Shown: positions 30,301-41,454 of the stretch, in pieces
Position numbering within the stretch: the stretch's first letter is position 1
Layout of the letters: each line of letters begins with the position of its first letter
Source: Acidobacteriota bacterium
GTDB lineage: Bacteria; Acidobacteriota; Terriglobia; Terriglobales; Acidobacteriaceae
Direction of reading: 5' to 3'
Length of the DNA: 64,000 nucleotides
NCBI GenBank assembly: GCA_016196065.1
Contig: JACPYL010000018.1
Coordinates: 118,185-182,184 of the forward strand
Program-made: the position numbers and the translations under genes
The notes under the pieces: model-generated
Database searches by the model: none
Seen by the model: only the letters and a program-made list of their open reading frames with translations
What the model was told of the DNA's origin: nothing

Positions 30301-31892
30301 AAGAGTTGCTTGAAATAGTTGAACAGCGGTTGCGGACGGTCGGATAGGCAAGCAAGGGGAGTATCGGTGCCCATGGACCCAACCGGTTCATCGCCGGTCG
30401 ACGCAATCGGCTCAAGGATCATGCGCAGGTCTTCGTCCGTGTATCCGAAGGCCCGCTGGCGGCAAAGGATGGTCGCGTGATCGGCAGCCTGCAATCGTGC
30501 GGGCTCCGGCAACTGATCCAGCGTGATCTGATTTTCTTTCAGCCACTCTCCGTAGGGTTGGCGACCAGCCAAACGCTTCTTAATTTCCTTGTCGGCAACG
30601 ATGCGGCCTTCGACCGTATCGACCAGGAACATCTTCCCGGGCTGAAGACGGCCTTTCGTCTTGATTCGCTCCGGCGCAATGTCGAGCACTCCAGTTTCCG
30701 ACGCCATCACAACCAGGTCGTCGTGGGTCACGACATATCGACCCGGGCGCAAGCCGTTCCGATCCAGCGTCGCGCCGATCACACGCCCATCTGTGAAAGC
30801 AATCGCAGCGGGGCCGTCCCAAGGCTCCATCAGCGAAGCGTGGTATTCGTAGAAGGATCGCTTTTCCGGCTTCATATGCGGATTCCCTGCCCACGCTTCC
30901 GGGATCAGCATCGCCATGACGTGCGCGATGGATCGTCCCGCCTGGAAAAGTAGTTCCACGGCGTTATCGAAACTCGCCGAATCACTGCCGCCGGGCGCAA
31001 CAATCGGATAAAGCTTTTCGAGGTCTCCGGCGAACAACTCCGACTTCAGCACAGACTGCCGGGCGTGCATCCAGTTGACGTTTCCACGCAGCGTATTGAT
31101 TTCGCCGTTGTGCGCGATGTAGCGGTAAGGATGGGCCAGTTGCCAGCTCGGAAAAGTGTTCGTCGAAAAACGCTGGTGCACGAGGCACAGGGCGCTGGTC
31201 ACATCCGGATCGGAGAGATCGGTGTAGAAGTTGGCAATCTGCGGTGCCAGCAGCAAGCCCTTATAGACGATAGTGCGGGCCGAGAGCGACGGAATGTAGA
31301 ACATCCCTTTGTCTTCGATCTCAGAGGCTTCGATTTCCGATTCCGTGCGCTTGCGTACGACGTAGAGCTTACGCTCGAAGGCGTCTTCGTCCATGCCGAC
31401 GGGACATCCGACAAAAACCTGCTGGATATAGGGTTGCGAAACGCGTGCGACTCGGCCGACGGCGGCGCCATCAACGGGCGTATCCCGCCAACCGAGGAGC
31501 GTCAGCCCTTCTTCGCGGACGATCCTCTCCAGAATGCCCTCGCATTGGAGCCGCTGATGTTGCTCCACGGGCAAGAACGTCATGCCGACGGCATACGCTC
31601 CCGGAGCGGGCAGTGCAAATCCCAGCGTGGCACACTCGCGGGAAAAAAATTTGTGCGGGATCTGGATCAGGATGCCGGCGCCGTCGCCCGTCTCAGGATC
31701 GCAGCCGCAAGCTCCGCGGTGCGTCAAGCTGATCAGAATCTGAATGCCTTGCAGGACAATTTCATGACTCTTGTGGCCCTGGATGCTGGCCACAAACCCC
31801 ATGCCGCATGCATCGTGCTCATGCGCTGGATCGTACAGCCCCTGGGCAGGCGGCAGGTCGTACGGATTCGACTTGTAAAAAGACTGTGCCAT
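27297..31892 (-). CDS. gltB: Glutamate synthase, large subunit
   Basis: 1531 residues. The class II glutaminase begins after a 28-residue propeptide at C29 ([11 protein letters not shown]). The central domain and the FMN-binding synthase domain follow ([36 protein letters not shown]), with the [3Fe-4S] cysteines in [18 protein letters not shown] and the C-terminal beta-helix rich in Gly ([17 protein letters not shown]). It makes two glutamates from glutamine and 2-oxoglutarate. It is divergent from amt, linking glutamate synthesis with ammonium uptake. Confidence 0.96.
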   Translation of the reverse strand: MAQSFYKSNPYDLPPAQGLYDPAHEHDACGMGFVASIQGHKSHEIVLQGIQILISLTHRGACGCDPETGDGAGILIQIPHKFFSRECATLGFALPAPGAYAVGMTFLPVEQHQRLQCEGILERIVREEGLTLLGWRDTPVDGAAVGRVARVSQPYIQQVFVGCPVGMDEDAFERKLYVVRKRTESEIEASEIEDKGMFYIPSLSARTIVYKGLLLAPQIANFYTDLSDPDVTSALCLVHQRFSTNTFPSWQLAHPYRYIAHNGEINTLRGNVNWMHARQSVLKSELFAGDLEKLYPIVAPGGSDSASFDNAVELLFQAGRSIAHVMAMLIPEAWAGNPHMKPEKRSFYEYHASLMEPWDGPAAIAFTDGRVIGATLDRNGLRPGRYVVTHDDLVVMASETGVLDIAPERIKTKGRLQPGKMFLVDTVEGRIVADKEIKKRLAGRQPYGEWLKENQITLDQLPEPARLQAADHATILCRQRAFGYTDEDLRMILEPIASTGDEPVGSMGTDTPLACLSDRPQPLFNYFKQLFAQVTNPPIDPIREEMVMSLVSYIGTERNILEETPENCHTLKLPHPLLTNRELEKLRRVSRGDLLATTLPALFRASEGEAGLKSALDELCRRASLAVRSGYTLLILSDRGVDKNYAPIPSLLALAAVHNLLVREETRTQVALIIESGEPREVMHFALLIGYGASAINPYLAFETLADLAWRGILPDGVDAELAQKHFIKAINKALLKTFSKMGISTLQSYRGAQVFEAIGLNKDLVDAYFVGTTSRLEGIGLEVLANEAQRKHEHAFRPVTEYETELAVGGSYHFRANGEYHLLNPLTISKLQHAVRQSSFKTFQEYTDLIDDQSRNLATLRSLLQIKKADTPISIDEVEPAKEIVKRFTTGAMSFGSISKEAHETLAIAMNRIGGKSNTGEGGEDEGRFKADANGDLRRSAVKQVASARFGVTANYLVNADELQIKMAQGAKPGEGGQLPGHKVDDVIARLRHSIPGVGLISPPPHHDIYSIEDLSQLIHDLKNVNPQARIAVKLVAEVGVGTVAAGVAKAHADVVLISGDSGGTGASPLSSIKHAGIPWELGLAETQQTLLLNDLRSRIRVQTDGKLQTGRDVVIAALLGAEEFGFATTPLIAMGCIMMRKCHLNTCSVGIATQDPVLRKQFQGQPEHVINFFFFLAEQVRQYMAEMGFRKFDDMVGRVDMLDSRPAVNHWKARGLDLSAILYNPPLPARVARHCIHAQDHGLQDALDHQFIEQARPALDARHPVKFSLPIRNVHRSVGAMLSGEIARRYGSDGLPDETIQAQLTGSAGQSFGAFLASGVTLTLEGDANDYVGKGLSGGRLVVYPPKNSGFAAEENILVGNVVLYGATSGEAFFNGIAGERFAVRNSGATAVVEGVGDHGCEYMTKGLVVVLGACGRNFAAGMSGGVAYVFDDRMDFTEKRCNRAGVDLEPLIEPEDIRIVHDLVTRHFALTGSTRARWLLDNWLELLPRFIKVFPHEFKRVLGASRSTQAYIPGQSLPSLAVEQVHHG

Positions 31893-32155
31893 GGCTTCGT
31901 TGCTGTCCCCTCCCTGTGACGCTTAGTGTCTCGTGGGGCTGGAATGCCATCTTCTTTGTTACAGTCCGGAGGCCGCCCATGTACAACTCAGAATTTCGAT
32001 AGTTGAGATGAAGATTTCCGCAGCACAGAGATTCCCACCCGGCGACATAAAGAATTCTAATCGCATGAATAAGTAGTTTTGACTTCCGTAGGGCGTCCCA
32101 GACTATTAGTGTTATGTCGCATCTGTTCTTGAGAATGAGGAGTCAACAGGTCGCA

Positions 32156-33595
32156 ATGGCCAAGGTGCTGAAATTCGTCTTGTTGTTCGCGCTCGTGTGG
32201 GTGTTGGCGACCAGCGCGCTGGCGCAAACGTCCGCCGCTACGTCGCCTGCCGCAACCAATGCCGCCAGCGAGGCGCAGGCTGCGAAAATCGCGAAGCTGG
32301 AGCAAGCGGTGGTCGATGCCAAGAGTGCCGGCGACAACGCCTGGATGCTGATGTGTTCGGCGCTGGTGCTGATGATGACCGGGCCGGGCCTAGCCTTGTT
32401 CTATGGCGGTCTAGTCCGAAAGAAGAACGTCCTATCGGTCATGCTGCAAAGCTTCGCTATGATGGCGATCGTCACGATTCTTTGGGGACTGATCGGCTAC
32501 AGCCTGGCCTTCGGCTCTGGGAACAGCTTCATCGGCGGATTGCAAAACGTTTTTCTGCGTGGTGTCGGTGCCCAGCCCGATCCAGATTATGCCGCCACCA
32601 TTCCTCTGCAAACATTCATGATCTACCAGCTGATGTTTGCGATTATCACTCCGGCGCTGATCACGGGAGCGTTTGCGGAACGGATGAAGTTCAGTGCGAT
32701 GAGCGTGTTCATGGTGCTCTGGTCGCTGTTGGTTTACGCGCCGATGGCGCACATGGTGTGGGGAAAAGCAGGGTTCCTGAACGCCGCGCTGGGCGGCCGC
32801 TTCCCGACTCTGGATTTTGCCGGCGGCACCGTGGTCCACGTGACTTCTGGAGTTTCAGCGCTGGTATGCGCTCTGTATCTCGGGCGCCGCATTGGATATC
32901 CCAAAGAACCAATGCCTCCGCACAGCGTGGTATTGAGTTTTATTGGTGCTTGCCTGTTGTGGGTCGGATGGTTCGGCTTCAACGCCGGCAGTGCGCTTTC
33001 GGCGGGGAGCCTGGCGACCAGCGCTTTTGTGGCTACTCATTTCGGAGCCGCTGCGGCTGCCCTGGGATGGAGCGCTGCGGAGTGGTGGAGGAACGGTAAA
33101 CCGAGTGCGTTGGGCGCGATCTCAGGCGCGGTTGCGGGATTGGTTGCGATCACCCCAGCTGCAGGTTTCGTCTCACCCATGTCGGCGATTGCAATTGGAC
33201 TGCTGGCAGGCGTGTTCTGCTACCTGATGGTGGCCAAGGTCAAATTGCTGGCTGGCTACGATGATTCGCTGGATGCGTTCGGCGTGCACGGAGCAGGCGG
33301 CACGCTGGGAGCCATCCTTACTGGAATCTTCGCTTCCAGTGCGGTGAATCCTATCTTCAAAGACGCGCAAGGGAATACACTTGCGTCAGGACTACTGGAA
33401 GGCAACACGCATCAGTTGCTCAACCAGTTCGTCGGTGTCGCGATTGCCTGGGTGCTGGCCGCGGTCGGAACGCTGGCAATCCTGAAGGTCGTCGATGTAA
33501 CGATCGGATTACGGGTTTCCGAAGAACATGAAGTGCAGGGGCTTGATCTTTCGCAGCATGGTGAGGAAGGATACTACTGGGAATCGCCAGGCTAG
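32156..33595 (+). CDS. amt: Ammonium transporter (Amt family) with signal peptide
   Basis: About 479 residues from the ATG at 32156 (signal peptide KVLKFVLLFALVWVLATSALA); in-frame ATGs at 32114 and 32135 are possible but add a polar stretch before the signal. Eleven helices follow a short periplasmic Ala-rich segment. Amt features: GPGLALFYGGLVRKKNVLS, VYAPMAHMVWG (first pore His), and DAFGVHGAGGTLGAI (second pore His). A weak promoter-like TTGACT (32079-32084) with TATTAG at 32104 lies upstream, with a 19-base spacer. PII (33638) follows directly, the usual amtB-glnK pairing. Confidence 0.93.
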   Translation: MAKVLKFVLLFALVWVLATSALAQTSAATSPAATNAASEAQAAKIAKLEQAVVDAKSAGDNAWMLMCSALVLMMTGPGLALFYGGLVRKKNVLSVMLQSFAMMAIVTILWGLIGYSLAFGSGNSFIGGLQNVFLRGVGAQPDPDYAATIPLQTFMIYQLMFAIITPALITGAFAERMKFSAMSVFMVLWSLLVYAPMAHMVWGKAGFLNAALGGRFPTLDFAGGTVVHVTSGVSALVCALYLGRRIGYPKEPMPPHSVVLSFIGACLLWVGWFGFNAGSALSAGSLATSAFVATHFGAAAAALGWSAAEWWRNGKPSALGAISGAVAGLVAITPAAGFVSPMSAIAIGLLAGVFCYLMVAKVKLLAGYDDSLDAFGVHGAGGTLGAILTGIFASSAVNPIFKDAQGNTLASGLLEGNTHQLLNQFVGVAIAWVLAAVGTLAILKVVDVTIGLRVSEEHEVQGLDLSQHGEEGYYWESPG

Positions 33596-33976
<381 letters not shown>

Positions 33977-34029
33977 GTCCGTGCTAGACAGGCTTTGGAA
34001 ACAGCGGAGACCAGCCTCCCTCCTCCGCA

Positions 34030-36663
34030 ATGATTTCGCCGGAGGACGGAGGGAATGTTACCGGGATGAACAGCGCGTCCATCTCCAGTAGCGGGCTACG
34101 GGAACTGTACGCCACGGAATCCGCGCGTATCCAGGAAGAATTTTCCGCTACCGGAAATGGGAACGCGGCACTGTCTGGCCGCACGGCTGTCGTAGAAGCC
34201 ATTCTGCTCCGCCTCTGGAACGAATTCATCTCAACCGACTCGGCCGGGCCAACGGGCTTCACGCTGGTCGCCACCGGCGGCTTCGGACGAGGATGGCTCT
34301 TTCCTCACTCCGACATTGATCTCTTATTTCTTCACGAAACTACCGAAGACGCTTACAAAGATCCCATTCGGCGCTTCTCCCAGGAAATATGGGATCTGCG
34401 GCTGAAGCTCAGCCCCGCCACGCGCACGCTTGCGGAGTGCGAGCGATTCGATCCCAACAATGTGGAGTTTGCAATTTCTCTTCTCGACTGCCGCTATCTG
34501 GCGGGGGACCGCGATCTGTACTCGCAATTGCGAGAAAAGGTGATTCCGCGCCTGGTTTCCCGCGAGTGTCAGAGCCTGATCCAGAACCTGGGCGAGATCA
34601 CCCGCGCCCGGCATCAAAAATTTGGCAACACGGTGTTCCATCTCGAACCGAATGTGAAGGACGGACCCGGCGGACTGCGCGACTACAACGTCACTTACTG
34701 GCTGGCGCTGATATCGGCGATGGAGAAATTGCGCAGTTGGCCGGATCCCAAAACATTGCTTCCGGTTTCATCGCGGAGAGCGCTTGATGCTGCGCTCGAA
34801 TTCCTGGTCTCTACCCGCTGTTTTCTGCACTTCCGGCATGGCCGTCACGACAATTCTCTGACTTGGGAAGCGCAGGACGAAGCCGCGGTTCGCAAGATCG
34901 GCGCGGCGGAGGTCGAGATCGCCAATGCCGCGGACTGGATGCGAGTGTACTTCGGCCACGCCCGCGCCGTGCATCGCGTGAGCGCGCAGCTTTTAGAGGA
35001 GATTCCAGCTGCCTGGTCCTCCGTGTATCGCCAGTTCCAAAGCTGGCGGTCGCGCGTTTCCACGCCCGATTTTTCCGTCGTCGACGGACTGATCTTCGTG
35101 CAAAAGCCCGACTCCCTGCAGAACCCTGAGACGCTGCTGCGCCTGTTTCACTTCATGGCCGAACAGGGCCTGAAATTGAGTACAACTACGGAGTACAAAA
35201 TTGAGCAAGTGCTGCCGGCACTGGCTTCCACGCCGCCGAGGGGCGCGGAACTTTGGCTTTATCTGCAGGAAACATTGTGCCAGCCGCATGCTGCCGACGC
35301 TTTACGTGCGATGAATGCGTTACGCCTGTTGCCGCTGCTACTGCCGGAACTCAAAGGGATCGAAGCGCTGGTGGTGCGGGACTTTTACCATCGCTACACC
35401 GTGGACGAACATTCGTTCCTGGCAATCGAAAACCTTCATCGACTCCGCGATTCAAAAACCGAGTGGGACCGGCGCTTCGCGGAACTGCTGGACGAACTGG
35501 AGCAGCCCGAACTACTTCACCTTTCTTTATTGCTGCACGATTCCGGCAAAGCAATACCCGGCGACAACCACGTGGAAGGCAGTCTGCAATTTACGGATAG
35601 CTGCGCCGACCGGCTCGACCTCGAACCCGTTGACCGCGAGACAGTGCGGTACCTCGTTGGCGGGCATCTCGATATGTCAGCAGCCACCCGCCGCGATGTG
35701 TTCGATCCGAATAACGTGAAAGCGTTCGCGGAAAAGGTCGGGGTTCCCGAGCGGCTCAAAATGCTCTGCCTGATGACATACGCTGACATTAAAGCCGTGA
35801 ACCCCGAGGCGATGACGGCATGGAAGGCGGACAACCTCTGGCAACTCTATATTGCGGCGGCCAACTATTTGAGCCGCAGCGCCGACGAGCGCGTCCATAC
35901 GGATAACAATGATTCGACGCTCGCGCATCTGCGTTCACTGGCGCCGGTCGCGGGCAAGAAGATCAACAATTTCTTGGAGGGCCTGCCGCAGCGGTATTTG
36001 CGTATGCACGGAGTCAGCGACGTGCTGGCCCATGCCGAAATGGCAGCGCAGGTTGGCAAAGACTCTGTTCAGTTGAGCCTCAAGCAGGTCCGCCACTGGT
36101 ACGAGTTGACGTTGATCACCACCGATCGGCCATTTCTATTTGCAACGGTTTCAGGGGCCCTGGCGGCATGGGGAATGAATATCGTGAAGGCCAACGCGTT
36201 CTCCAATAGCGCGGGCGTCGTCGTCGACACCTTTTTCTTTACCGACCGGTTTCGTACGCTCGAACTTAATCTCCAGGAATGGGAACGATTGAAACAAAGC
36301 CTCGCCGCGGTGATCAGCGGGAAGGCGGATGTGGCCCGGATGTTGCAGGATCGAATGCGATCCGAGAAGAAGATATCCACGAAAGTGAAGATCTCAACCC
36401 AGATCGAGTTTGACGACGGCTGTTCCAGTCACAGCACTCTGCTGCAGGTCATCACGCAGGACCGCCCTGGACTGCTCTACCAGATGTGCTCGCAGGTTTC
36501 GAAACAGGGATGCAATATCGAAATCGCCCTGATCGAAACCGAAGGCCAGATGGCCATCGACGTCCTCTACCTCACCGCAAATGGAGCCAAACTGGACGCA
36601 AACCGGCAAACCTCCCTGGCCCAGTCCCTGCATGAGGAATTCCTTCCAAAAGTCATAGGCTGA
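34030..36663 (+). CDS. glnD: PII uridylyltransferase / uridylyl-removing enzyme
   Basis: 877 residues from 34030, or 865 from the ATG at 34066, which lies after a GGAGG but at long spacing. Order: nucleotidyltransferase domain (GGFGRGWLFPHSDIDLLFL with the metal-binding DID), PII-uridylyl linker (GPGGLRDYN), HD phosphohydrolase domain (LLLHDSGKAIPGDNH), and two C-terminal ACT domains (ITTDRPFLFATVSGALAAWG; ITQDRPGLLYQMCSQVSKQG) that sense glutamine. It adds UMP to PII when glutamine is low and removes it when high. Grouping with amt, glnK and gltBD forms a nitrogen-assimilation block. Confidence 0.94.
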   Translation: MISPEDGGNVTGMNSASISSSGLRELYATESARIQEEFSATGNGNAALSGRTAVVEAILLRLWNEFISTDSAGPTGFTLVATGGFGRGWLFPHSDIDLLFLHETTEDAYKDPIRRFSQEIWDLRLKLSPATRTLAECERFDPNNVEFAISLLDCRYLAGDRDLYSQLREKVIPRLVSRECQSLIQNLGEITRARHQKFGNTVFHLEPNVKDGPGGLRDYNVTYWLALISAMEKLRSWPDPKTLLPVSSRRALDAALEFLVSTRCFLHFRHGRHDNSLTWEAQDEAAVRKIGAAEVEIANAADWMRVYFGHARAVHRVSAQLLEEIPAAWSSVYRQFQSWRSRVSTPDFSVVDGLIFVQKPDSLQNPETLLRLFHFMAEQGLKLSTTTEYKIEQVLPALASTPPRGAELWLYLQETLCQPHAADALRAMNALRLLPLLLPELKGIEALVVRDFYHRYTVDEHSFLAIENLHRLRDSKTEWDRRFAELLDELEQPELLHLSLLLHDSGKAIPGDNHVEGSLQFTDSCADRLDLEPVDRETVRYLVGGHLDMSAATRRDVFDPNNVKAFAEKVGVPERLKMLCLMTYADIKAVNPEAMTAWKADNLWQLYIAAANYLSRSADERVHTDNNDSTLAHLRSLAPVAGKKINNFLEGLPQRYLRMHGVSDVLAHAEMAAQVGKDSVQLSLKQVRHWYELTLITTDRPFLFATVSGALAAWGMNIVKANAFSNSAGVVVDTFFFTDRFRTLELNLQEWERLKQSLAAVISGKADVARMLQDRMRSEKKISTKVKISTQIEFDDGCSSHSTLLQVITQDRPGLLYQMCSQVSKQGCNIEIALIETEGQMAIDVLYLTANGAKLDANRQTSLAQSLHEEFLPKVIG

Positions 36664-36785
36664 TTGCTTTAGGAAGGAACCCGCACCCCGCAAAGTCCTT
36701 GACTCCTGTGCCAAAGATAAGTAAAAGTATGTAATCGTAATAATACGTAAGCCACATCGAAAGCCGCCTTTCGAAGGAGTCCTAT

Positions 36786-39700
36786 ATGTCGATGTGCCAA
36801 AAACTGATCGCCTCCCTGCTGTTTCTCCTCTGCGGAATTTCTCTCGTTTTCGGTCAGGGCAGCTACACCGCCCAGATTCGCGGAACGATTACGGATCCGT
36901 CGGGCGCGCTGGTTCACGCCGCGTTGATCACGATCACCAACAATGCCACCGGCATTAGCGTAACCGCCCACAGCAACGAGGAAGGGTTGTATATCCTGAC
37001 CGGGCTGCGTCCAGCGATGTACACGCTGAAGGTCGAGGCCACGGGTTTCCGCGCCGTCGAGAGAAGAGATGTCGTGCTCGCGGTCAGCCAGGATACAACG
37101 GTCAATTTCGCCCTGAATCCGCTCACGGTCACAGAGACCGTCATTGTGACGGGCGCGCCTCCTCTACTCGATACCGAAAGTGCAGCCATCGGCACGGACG
37201 TGACCAACGAATACGTCCGCGACATCCCCCTGTACAACCGGAGCTTGTTTGGTCTGGTGTACCTGGCGGGCGGCGTGACGGAAACGAGTGGTTCCGGGAT
37301 CAACGACAATTACCCGTCGGGCACAAACTTTGTATCGAATGGCCAACGGAACGCGACTGCCGAAATTCGGCTTGATGGCAGCCCACTGACGGCGCCGGAA
37401 CAGGGCGAGGGCGGAAACACCAATGTGTACTACACCCCCTCGGTCGAAATCGTGCAGGAATTCAAGGTTCAGAACAATAGTTTCGCGGCTGAGTTTGGAA
37501 ACAACGGCGGCACGGTCGTGAACCTTGTGCTTCGGCAGGGCGGCAACAAGTTCCACGGGGCAGGCTGGTGGTTCGGACAGCGCCCGCAGTTTGACTCACG
37601 TGATTTCTTCAACAATGGAGAGAAGCCCGATCACATCCGCGACCAGTACGGACTAGCCTTCAGCGGGCCGATCGTCAAGAACAAGACATTCTTCTTCTTC
37701 GACATCGAAAAGCTCCGCCAGAGCGACCCCGTGAACCTGGAAGGGTATGTTCCAACCGACTTGATGAGACAAGGTGACTTTTCCGAGTTGCTGGCACTCG
37801 ATAGTCCAGTTACGATTTTCGATCCGAAGAACATATCGTGCGGCGAGGGTGGCTGCACGCGTGCTCCGTTCGAAACGCCGAATGTAATTCCGCAAGATCA
37901 AATCGATCCGATCGGCCAAAATATCATCAACCTGTATCCGGAACCGAACGTGGCGGATGCCGTGTTCCCCGATCCCAACTTCCGCAAGGTCTTGTTGAGT
38001 ACCGCGCCGTACTGGCAATACGACATCAAACTCGATCACCAGATTAGCCAGAACCACAAGATCAATGGCCGCTACAGCCACAATCATTCGGAATTCACAG
38101 TTCCGACTGTGCTGGGCAATGACGGCGATGGCGTGATCTATCTCACCAGCGTGCACAACGTGGGCTTGGAGTACAACTGGGCGGTCAAGCCGACGATGTT
38201 GTTCTCGAGCCGGCTCAGCCTGGACCGGGTTGTCGCTCCGGGAATCTCAAACCACTACCCGACGCTCGAAAGCGTAGGTTTCCCAGCGATTCTGGCGTCG
38301 AACGGGTTACATCGCATGCCGACGATCCAAACGTCGGGAGAAGGTCTCAATTTATTCGATCAATGCTGCGTGGATACGAACTTCGCTCACACCCTGTGGA
38401 CTTATTCAGCGGCATTGCAGTGGTCTGCGGGTAAACATTCGATCAAGTTCGGCGGTGAACAGCGCGAGTTCTTCAACAACTTCTGGCAGCCCAACAATCC
38501 GACTGGACTGTTCGACGTCTCCCGCGACGTGACCACATCGCAACCCAACGCAGGCTTGGGCGATGCGAACGAAGGGTTCTCCTTTGCCACGCTGCTGACA
38601 GGATTTGCCTACGGCGGAAATATCAACATTATCCCGGCGGTAGCGGACAAATCACAGGAGACGGCTTTCTTCGTGCAGGATGACTTTAAGGTCACTCCCA
38701 AGCTCACCGTCAACCTGGGATTGCGGTACGAGTGGAGCACCCCTTATACCGAACGGTTCGATCGCTCGCAGTTCAGTAATTTCACCGGGGATTCAGGAAT
38801 TAACGTGCCCGGAATTGGCGAAATCATGGGCACGACGAATTTTGCCGGCGGTTCCAGGCGATCGGCCCCCATCGATCGAAACAATTTCGCCCCCCGGTTC
38901 GGCTTTGCTTACCAGTTGGGATCCAACACCGTTTTGCGCGGCGGATTGGGCGTGTTCTATGGCATGAACGTGGCCACGAACTTCCAGTACGCTGGCACGG
39001 CCTTCCGCAAGTCGGCCCAGATCAAATTCACGAAGGATAACTACCAGACGCAATTCGGGTCGTTTGCCGATCCATTCCCGAGCGGTTTGTCGCCGGCGCA
39101 GGGGAACAAGTATGGGCCGCTGGCACAGTGGGGATTCGACAATGGCAACGATCTGGGGACACAGACGGCGCGCAACGCGGAAATCTACCAGTGGAATTTG
39201 GGAGTGCAGCACTTGTTCCCATGGGGCATTGTGCTGGGGGCAGACTACTCCGCGAATCGCAGCACCCATCTACCGTGGGCGGGAACGAACAGCACACGCA
39301 ATCGTAATTTCCTGTCTTCGGCTGTCCGCAACCAGTTGGTAGAGGACCTCAACCCGTCGCACGACCCAGAGAGCAATGCGGTCTCGGATTTCCTGAACAC
39401 GAATGTGGATAACCCTTTCCGCTGTCTGTTCAATACTGTGGATGCGCAGGGCAATCCTTGCGCCGCGGCGCCGATCTTTGGCGAGGCGGACTCGATCTAC
39501 AACGACGCCCAGATTCCGCAGTTGAACCTGGTGCGGCCGTATCCCCAGTTCGACGGCGCGTTCACGGGGCTGCCGCTCTTGGGAGCAACATCCACGTATC
39601 ACTCGCTGCAGATCCGGTTCCAGAAACGAACCAGCCACAACCTGAGCTTCGAGGGGAACTACACTCTTTCGAAGGCGACCGATGATTCTTCCTCAGGATC

Positions 39701-40346
39701 GAACGCGTGGATCGGGAATTTGCAGTTCGATAACCCGCAGATCCTCGACAATTTGAAAGCAGAACACGGGATCAGTTCCAACGATGCTACCCACCGCTTT
39801 GTTCTCGCCGCAGTCTACGGCCTGCCATTTGGCCGCGGGCGCTTGATCGGGACCGAGATGAATCGTGTGGCGGACGCGATTGTGGGGGGATGGTCGCTCA
39901 ATACGGTCATGACCCTGCAAACCGGGCAGCCGATCGCCATTCAGATGGCAAGCGGGCGACTTACCGATGGCAATCAGCGGCCCAACGTGACTTGTCCAAA
40001 CCTGCGGACTGGAATCAACTTCTACCAGGCGGCGGCAACGGGCGCACCGTACTTGAACGAGAACTGTTTCGCTGATCCCGGGGACAACATCGCGGGGAAT
40101 GCACCCCGCCATTTCTCGAACCTGCGTGGCCCGGGGATTCGGAATCTGGATCTCTCCCTCTCGAAGGAGTTCCAAATCCGCGAGGACATGAAGTTGCAGA
40201 TTCGAGCCGAGATGTTTAACGCAACCAACACCCCGCGCTTCGCGTTCCCAAATGCAGGCTGGGAACTTGGCGGAAGCTTCGGCAAAGTGGAATCGACCAC
40301 GGGTAACTTCCGCAAGATGCAATTCGGAGCACGGTTCCAGTTCTAG
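36786..40346 (+). CDS. Oar-like TonB-dependent receptor with carboxypeptidase-regulatory-like domain
   Basis: 1186 residues with GGAG before the ATG. Signal peptide 1-23 (LLFLLCGISLVFG), then a CarboxypepD_reg-like Ig fold (IRGTITDPSGALVHAALITI...GLYILTGLRPAMYTLKVEATGF, split by turns), a plug domain (RDIPLYNRSLFGLVYLAGG, STEIRLDG-like motif) and a very large barrel (SGPIVKNKTFFFFDIE, GGEQREFFNNFW) ending in FGARFQF. This architecture is hugely expanded in Acidobacteriota. No cognate TonB, lipoprotein or enzyme is next to it, so the ligand is unknown. Confidence 0.9.
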   Translation: MSMCQKLIASLLFLLCGISLVFGQGSYTAQIRGTITDPSGALVHAALITITNNATGISVTAHSNEEGLYILTGLRPAMYTLKVEATGFRAVERRDVVLAVSQDTTVNFALNPLTVTETVIVTGAPPLLDTESAAIGTDVTNEYVRDIPLYNRSLFGLVYLAGGVTETSGSGINDNYPSGTNFVSNGQRNATAEIRLDGSPLTAPEQGEGGNTNVYYTPSVEIVQEFKVQNNSFAAEFGNNGGTVVNLVLRQGGNKFHGAGWWFGQRPQFDSRDFFNNGEKPDHIRDQYGLAFSGPIVKNKTFFFFDIEKLRQSDPVNLEGYVPTDLMRQGDFSELLALDSPVTIFDPKNISCGEGGCTRAPFETPNVIPQDQIDPIGQNIINLYPEPNVADAVFPDPNFRKVLLSTAPYWQYDIKLDHQISQNHKINGRYSHNHSEFTVPTVLGNDGDGVIYLTSVHNVGLEYNWAVKPTMLFSSRLSLDRVVAPGISNHYPTLESVGFPAILASNGLHRMPTIQTSGEGLNLFDQCCVDTNFAHTLWTYSAALQWSAGKHSIKFGGEQREFFNNFWQPNNPTGLFDVSRDVTTSQPNAGLGDANEGFSFATLLTGFAYGGNINIIPAVADKSQETAFFVQDDFKVTPKLTVNLGLRYEWSTPYTERFDRSQFSNFTGDSGINVPGIGEIMGTTNFAGGSRRSAPIDRNNFAPRFGFAYQLGSNTVLRGGLGVFYGMNVATNFQYAGTAFRKSAQIKFTKDNYQTQFGSFADPFPSGLSPAQGNKYGPLAQWGFDNGNDLGTQTARNAEIYQWNLGVQHLFPWGIVLGADYSANRSTHLPWAGTNSTRNRNFLSSAVRNQLVEDLNPSHDPESNAVSDFLNTNVDNPFRCLFNTVDAQGNPCAAAPIFGEADSIYNDAQIPQLNLVRPYPQFDGAFTGLPLLGATSTYHSLQIRFQKRTSHNLSFEGNYTLSKATDDSSSGSNAWIGNLQFDNPQILDNLKAEHGISSNDATHRFVLAAVYGLPFGRGRLIGTEMNRVADAIVGGWSLNTVMTLQTGQPIAIQMASGRLTDGNQRPNVTCPNLRTGINFYQAAATGAPYLNENCFADPGDNIAGNAPRHFSNLRGPGIRNLDLSLSKEFQIREDMKLQIRAEMFNATNTPRFAFPNAGWELGGSFGKVESTTGNFRKMQFGARFQF

Positions 40347-40359
40347 TTTGTAGAGAGTG

Positions 40360-40395
40360 GGGCGGATCCAGAGCATCGGATTCGCCCTTTTTTTT
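40360..40395 (+). terminator. Intrinsic terminator after the Oar-like receptor
   Basis: GGGCGGATCC (40360-40369) pairs with GGATTCGCCC (40378-40387), ten pairs including one G-U, loop of eight, followed by eight T (40388-40395). It lies 14 bases after the receptor stop. Confidence 0.9.
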
Positions 40396-40752
40396 GTCTT
40401 GTATCTCGGGGCTAGGACGTCCTCCATGCGCCGGTGCGATTTCCTCCGGCCTCGCGACGCTTGCGCAGGTTTGTGGGTAAACCCCATTCACGCCCACGTT
40501 TTGGATCACAACTTCCCCAAGTACGATTTCGACGCAGGGTCGCGTCATTCCCAGCGAAGTACACGGACTGCAAGGGAGAAATCGGCAACAGGTTGGATCT
40601 ATCGGATGCCGGCTAGCTTTCGAGACGCTGTGTTCTGGGTGGAACGGCGGCTGGGCTGGTCTTCAAGATTTCTTGCGCCCCTTCGGGGCTGCCGCCAATT
40701 CCACGCTCCCACGGCCTGTGCCGTGGGATTCTTGAGTGCTTCGACAACGCTG
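40396..40752. other. Intergenic stretch with two GC-rich palindromes
   Basis: No convincing coding frame was seen in these 357 bases. Two palindromes stand out: GCCCC-TTC-GGGGC (40677-40689) and TCCCACGGC-CTGT-GCCGTGGGA (40707-40728, nine perfect pairs). Neither has a U-tract on either strand, so they look like dispersed REP-type elements rather than terminators. The second lies 25 bases beyond the stop of the minus-strand pilin gene and could still protect its mRNA 3' end. Confidence 0.5.
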
Positions 40753-41238
40753 CTACTGTAAGGGCGTCGTCGTGTAGTCGCAGGCTGCGATCGGAGTGAC
40801 CGAAGCGCGCACAACGCTATCCGCGAAAGAACAGAAATATCGCACACCAGTCTGGTTAGCAACGGCCGGGGCTCCGATCACCTGATAAGTCGAGGCTGGA
40901 GTTCCACTCACACCCACGAGTGTGAAGTTGTATCCACTCTTGCTGCCGGTCGCGAGCTGCGTATCGATCAAGCAAGCACTGGCTGGGCTGGGCGGAGCAC
41001 AATTAGTACCGCCGAGCGCGCTGAGCGTGGCCGGAAAACCGACCGTCGGATACGAAGACATGTAGGAAATCATGCCGGAGTTAATGGCGCGAATCGAACC
41101 CACGGCCGATGTTTCATTGGCATTGATGCGAGCGCGTAAAAGGTTCGGGATGGCGATCGAGGCAATGATCAGGATGATCGCAACCACGATCAGCAACTCG
41201 ATGAGTGAAAAACCTCTTTGTCTCTTCATTCCTTGCAT
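40753..41238 (-). CDS. Type IV pilin-like protein (PilA/PilE type)
   Basis: 161 residues. The class III signal QRGFSLIELLIVVAIILII is complete: cleavage after Gly by prepilin peptidase, F+1, E+5, then a hydrophobic helix IASIAIPNLLRARINANE. The globular part has a Cys pair near the C terminus (YFCSFAD...AACDY) that may form the D-loop disulfide. ATG at 41238 chosen because GGGAG lies six bases upstream; the alternative at 41229 loses three residues. It stands alone without assembly genes. Confidence 0.88.
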   Translation of the reverse strand: MQGMKRQRGFSLIELLIVVAIILIIASIAIPNLLRARINANETSAVGSIRAINSGMISYMSSYPTVGFPATLSALGGTNCAPPSPASACLIDTQLATGSKSGYNFTLVGVSGTPASTYQVIGAPAVANQTGVRYFCSFADSVVRASVTPIAACDYTTTPLQ

Positions 41239-41375
41239 TGGAAACTCCCTGGGATCATCTGAAGTCGGCTACCAGAGGCCAGTTCGGGTCTATAGGCTGA
41301 CTAGAGTGACGGAATCCTACTGTACCCGAAGCGTAGCCCCATGGGATTGGCCCCGTCAAGGCCGACCATGCCAAG

Positions 41376-41417
41376 AAAAAAGACCAGCGCAAAAGCGTTG
41401 CAGCTTTACGCGCTGGC
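41376..41417 (-). terminator. Intrinsic terminator of the glycogen phosphorylase gene
   Basis: Read on the minus strand, GCCAGCGCG-TAAAGC and GCTTTT-GCGCTGGTC pair around TGCAAC, followed by TTTTTT (plus-strand AAAAAA at 41376-41381). It begins 38 bases after the stop at 41455. Confidence 0.8.
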
Positions 41418-41454
41418 CTTGCACATATATCGCATTCACGCTTCTTCAAGCGCT

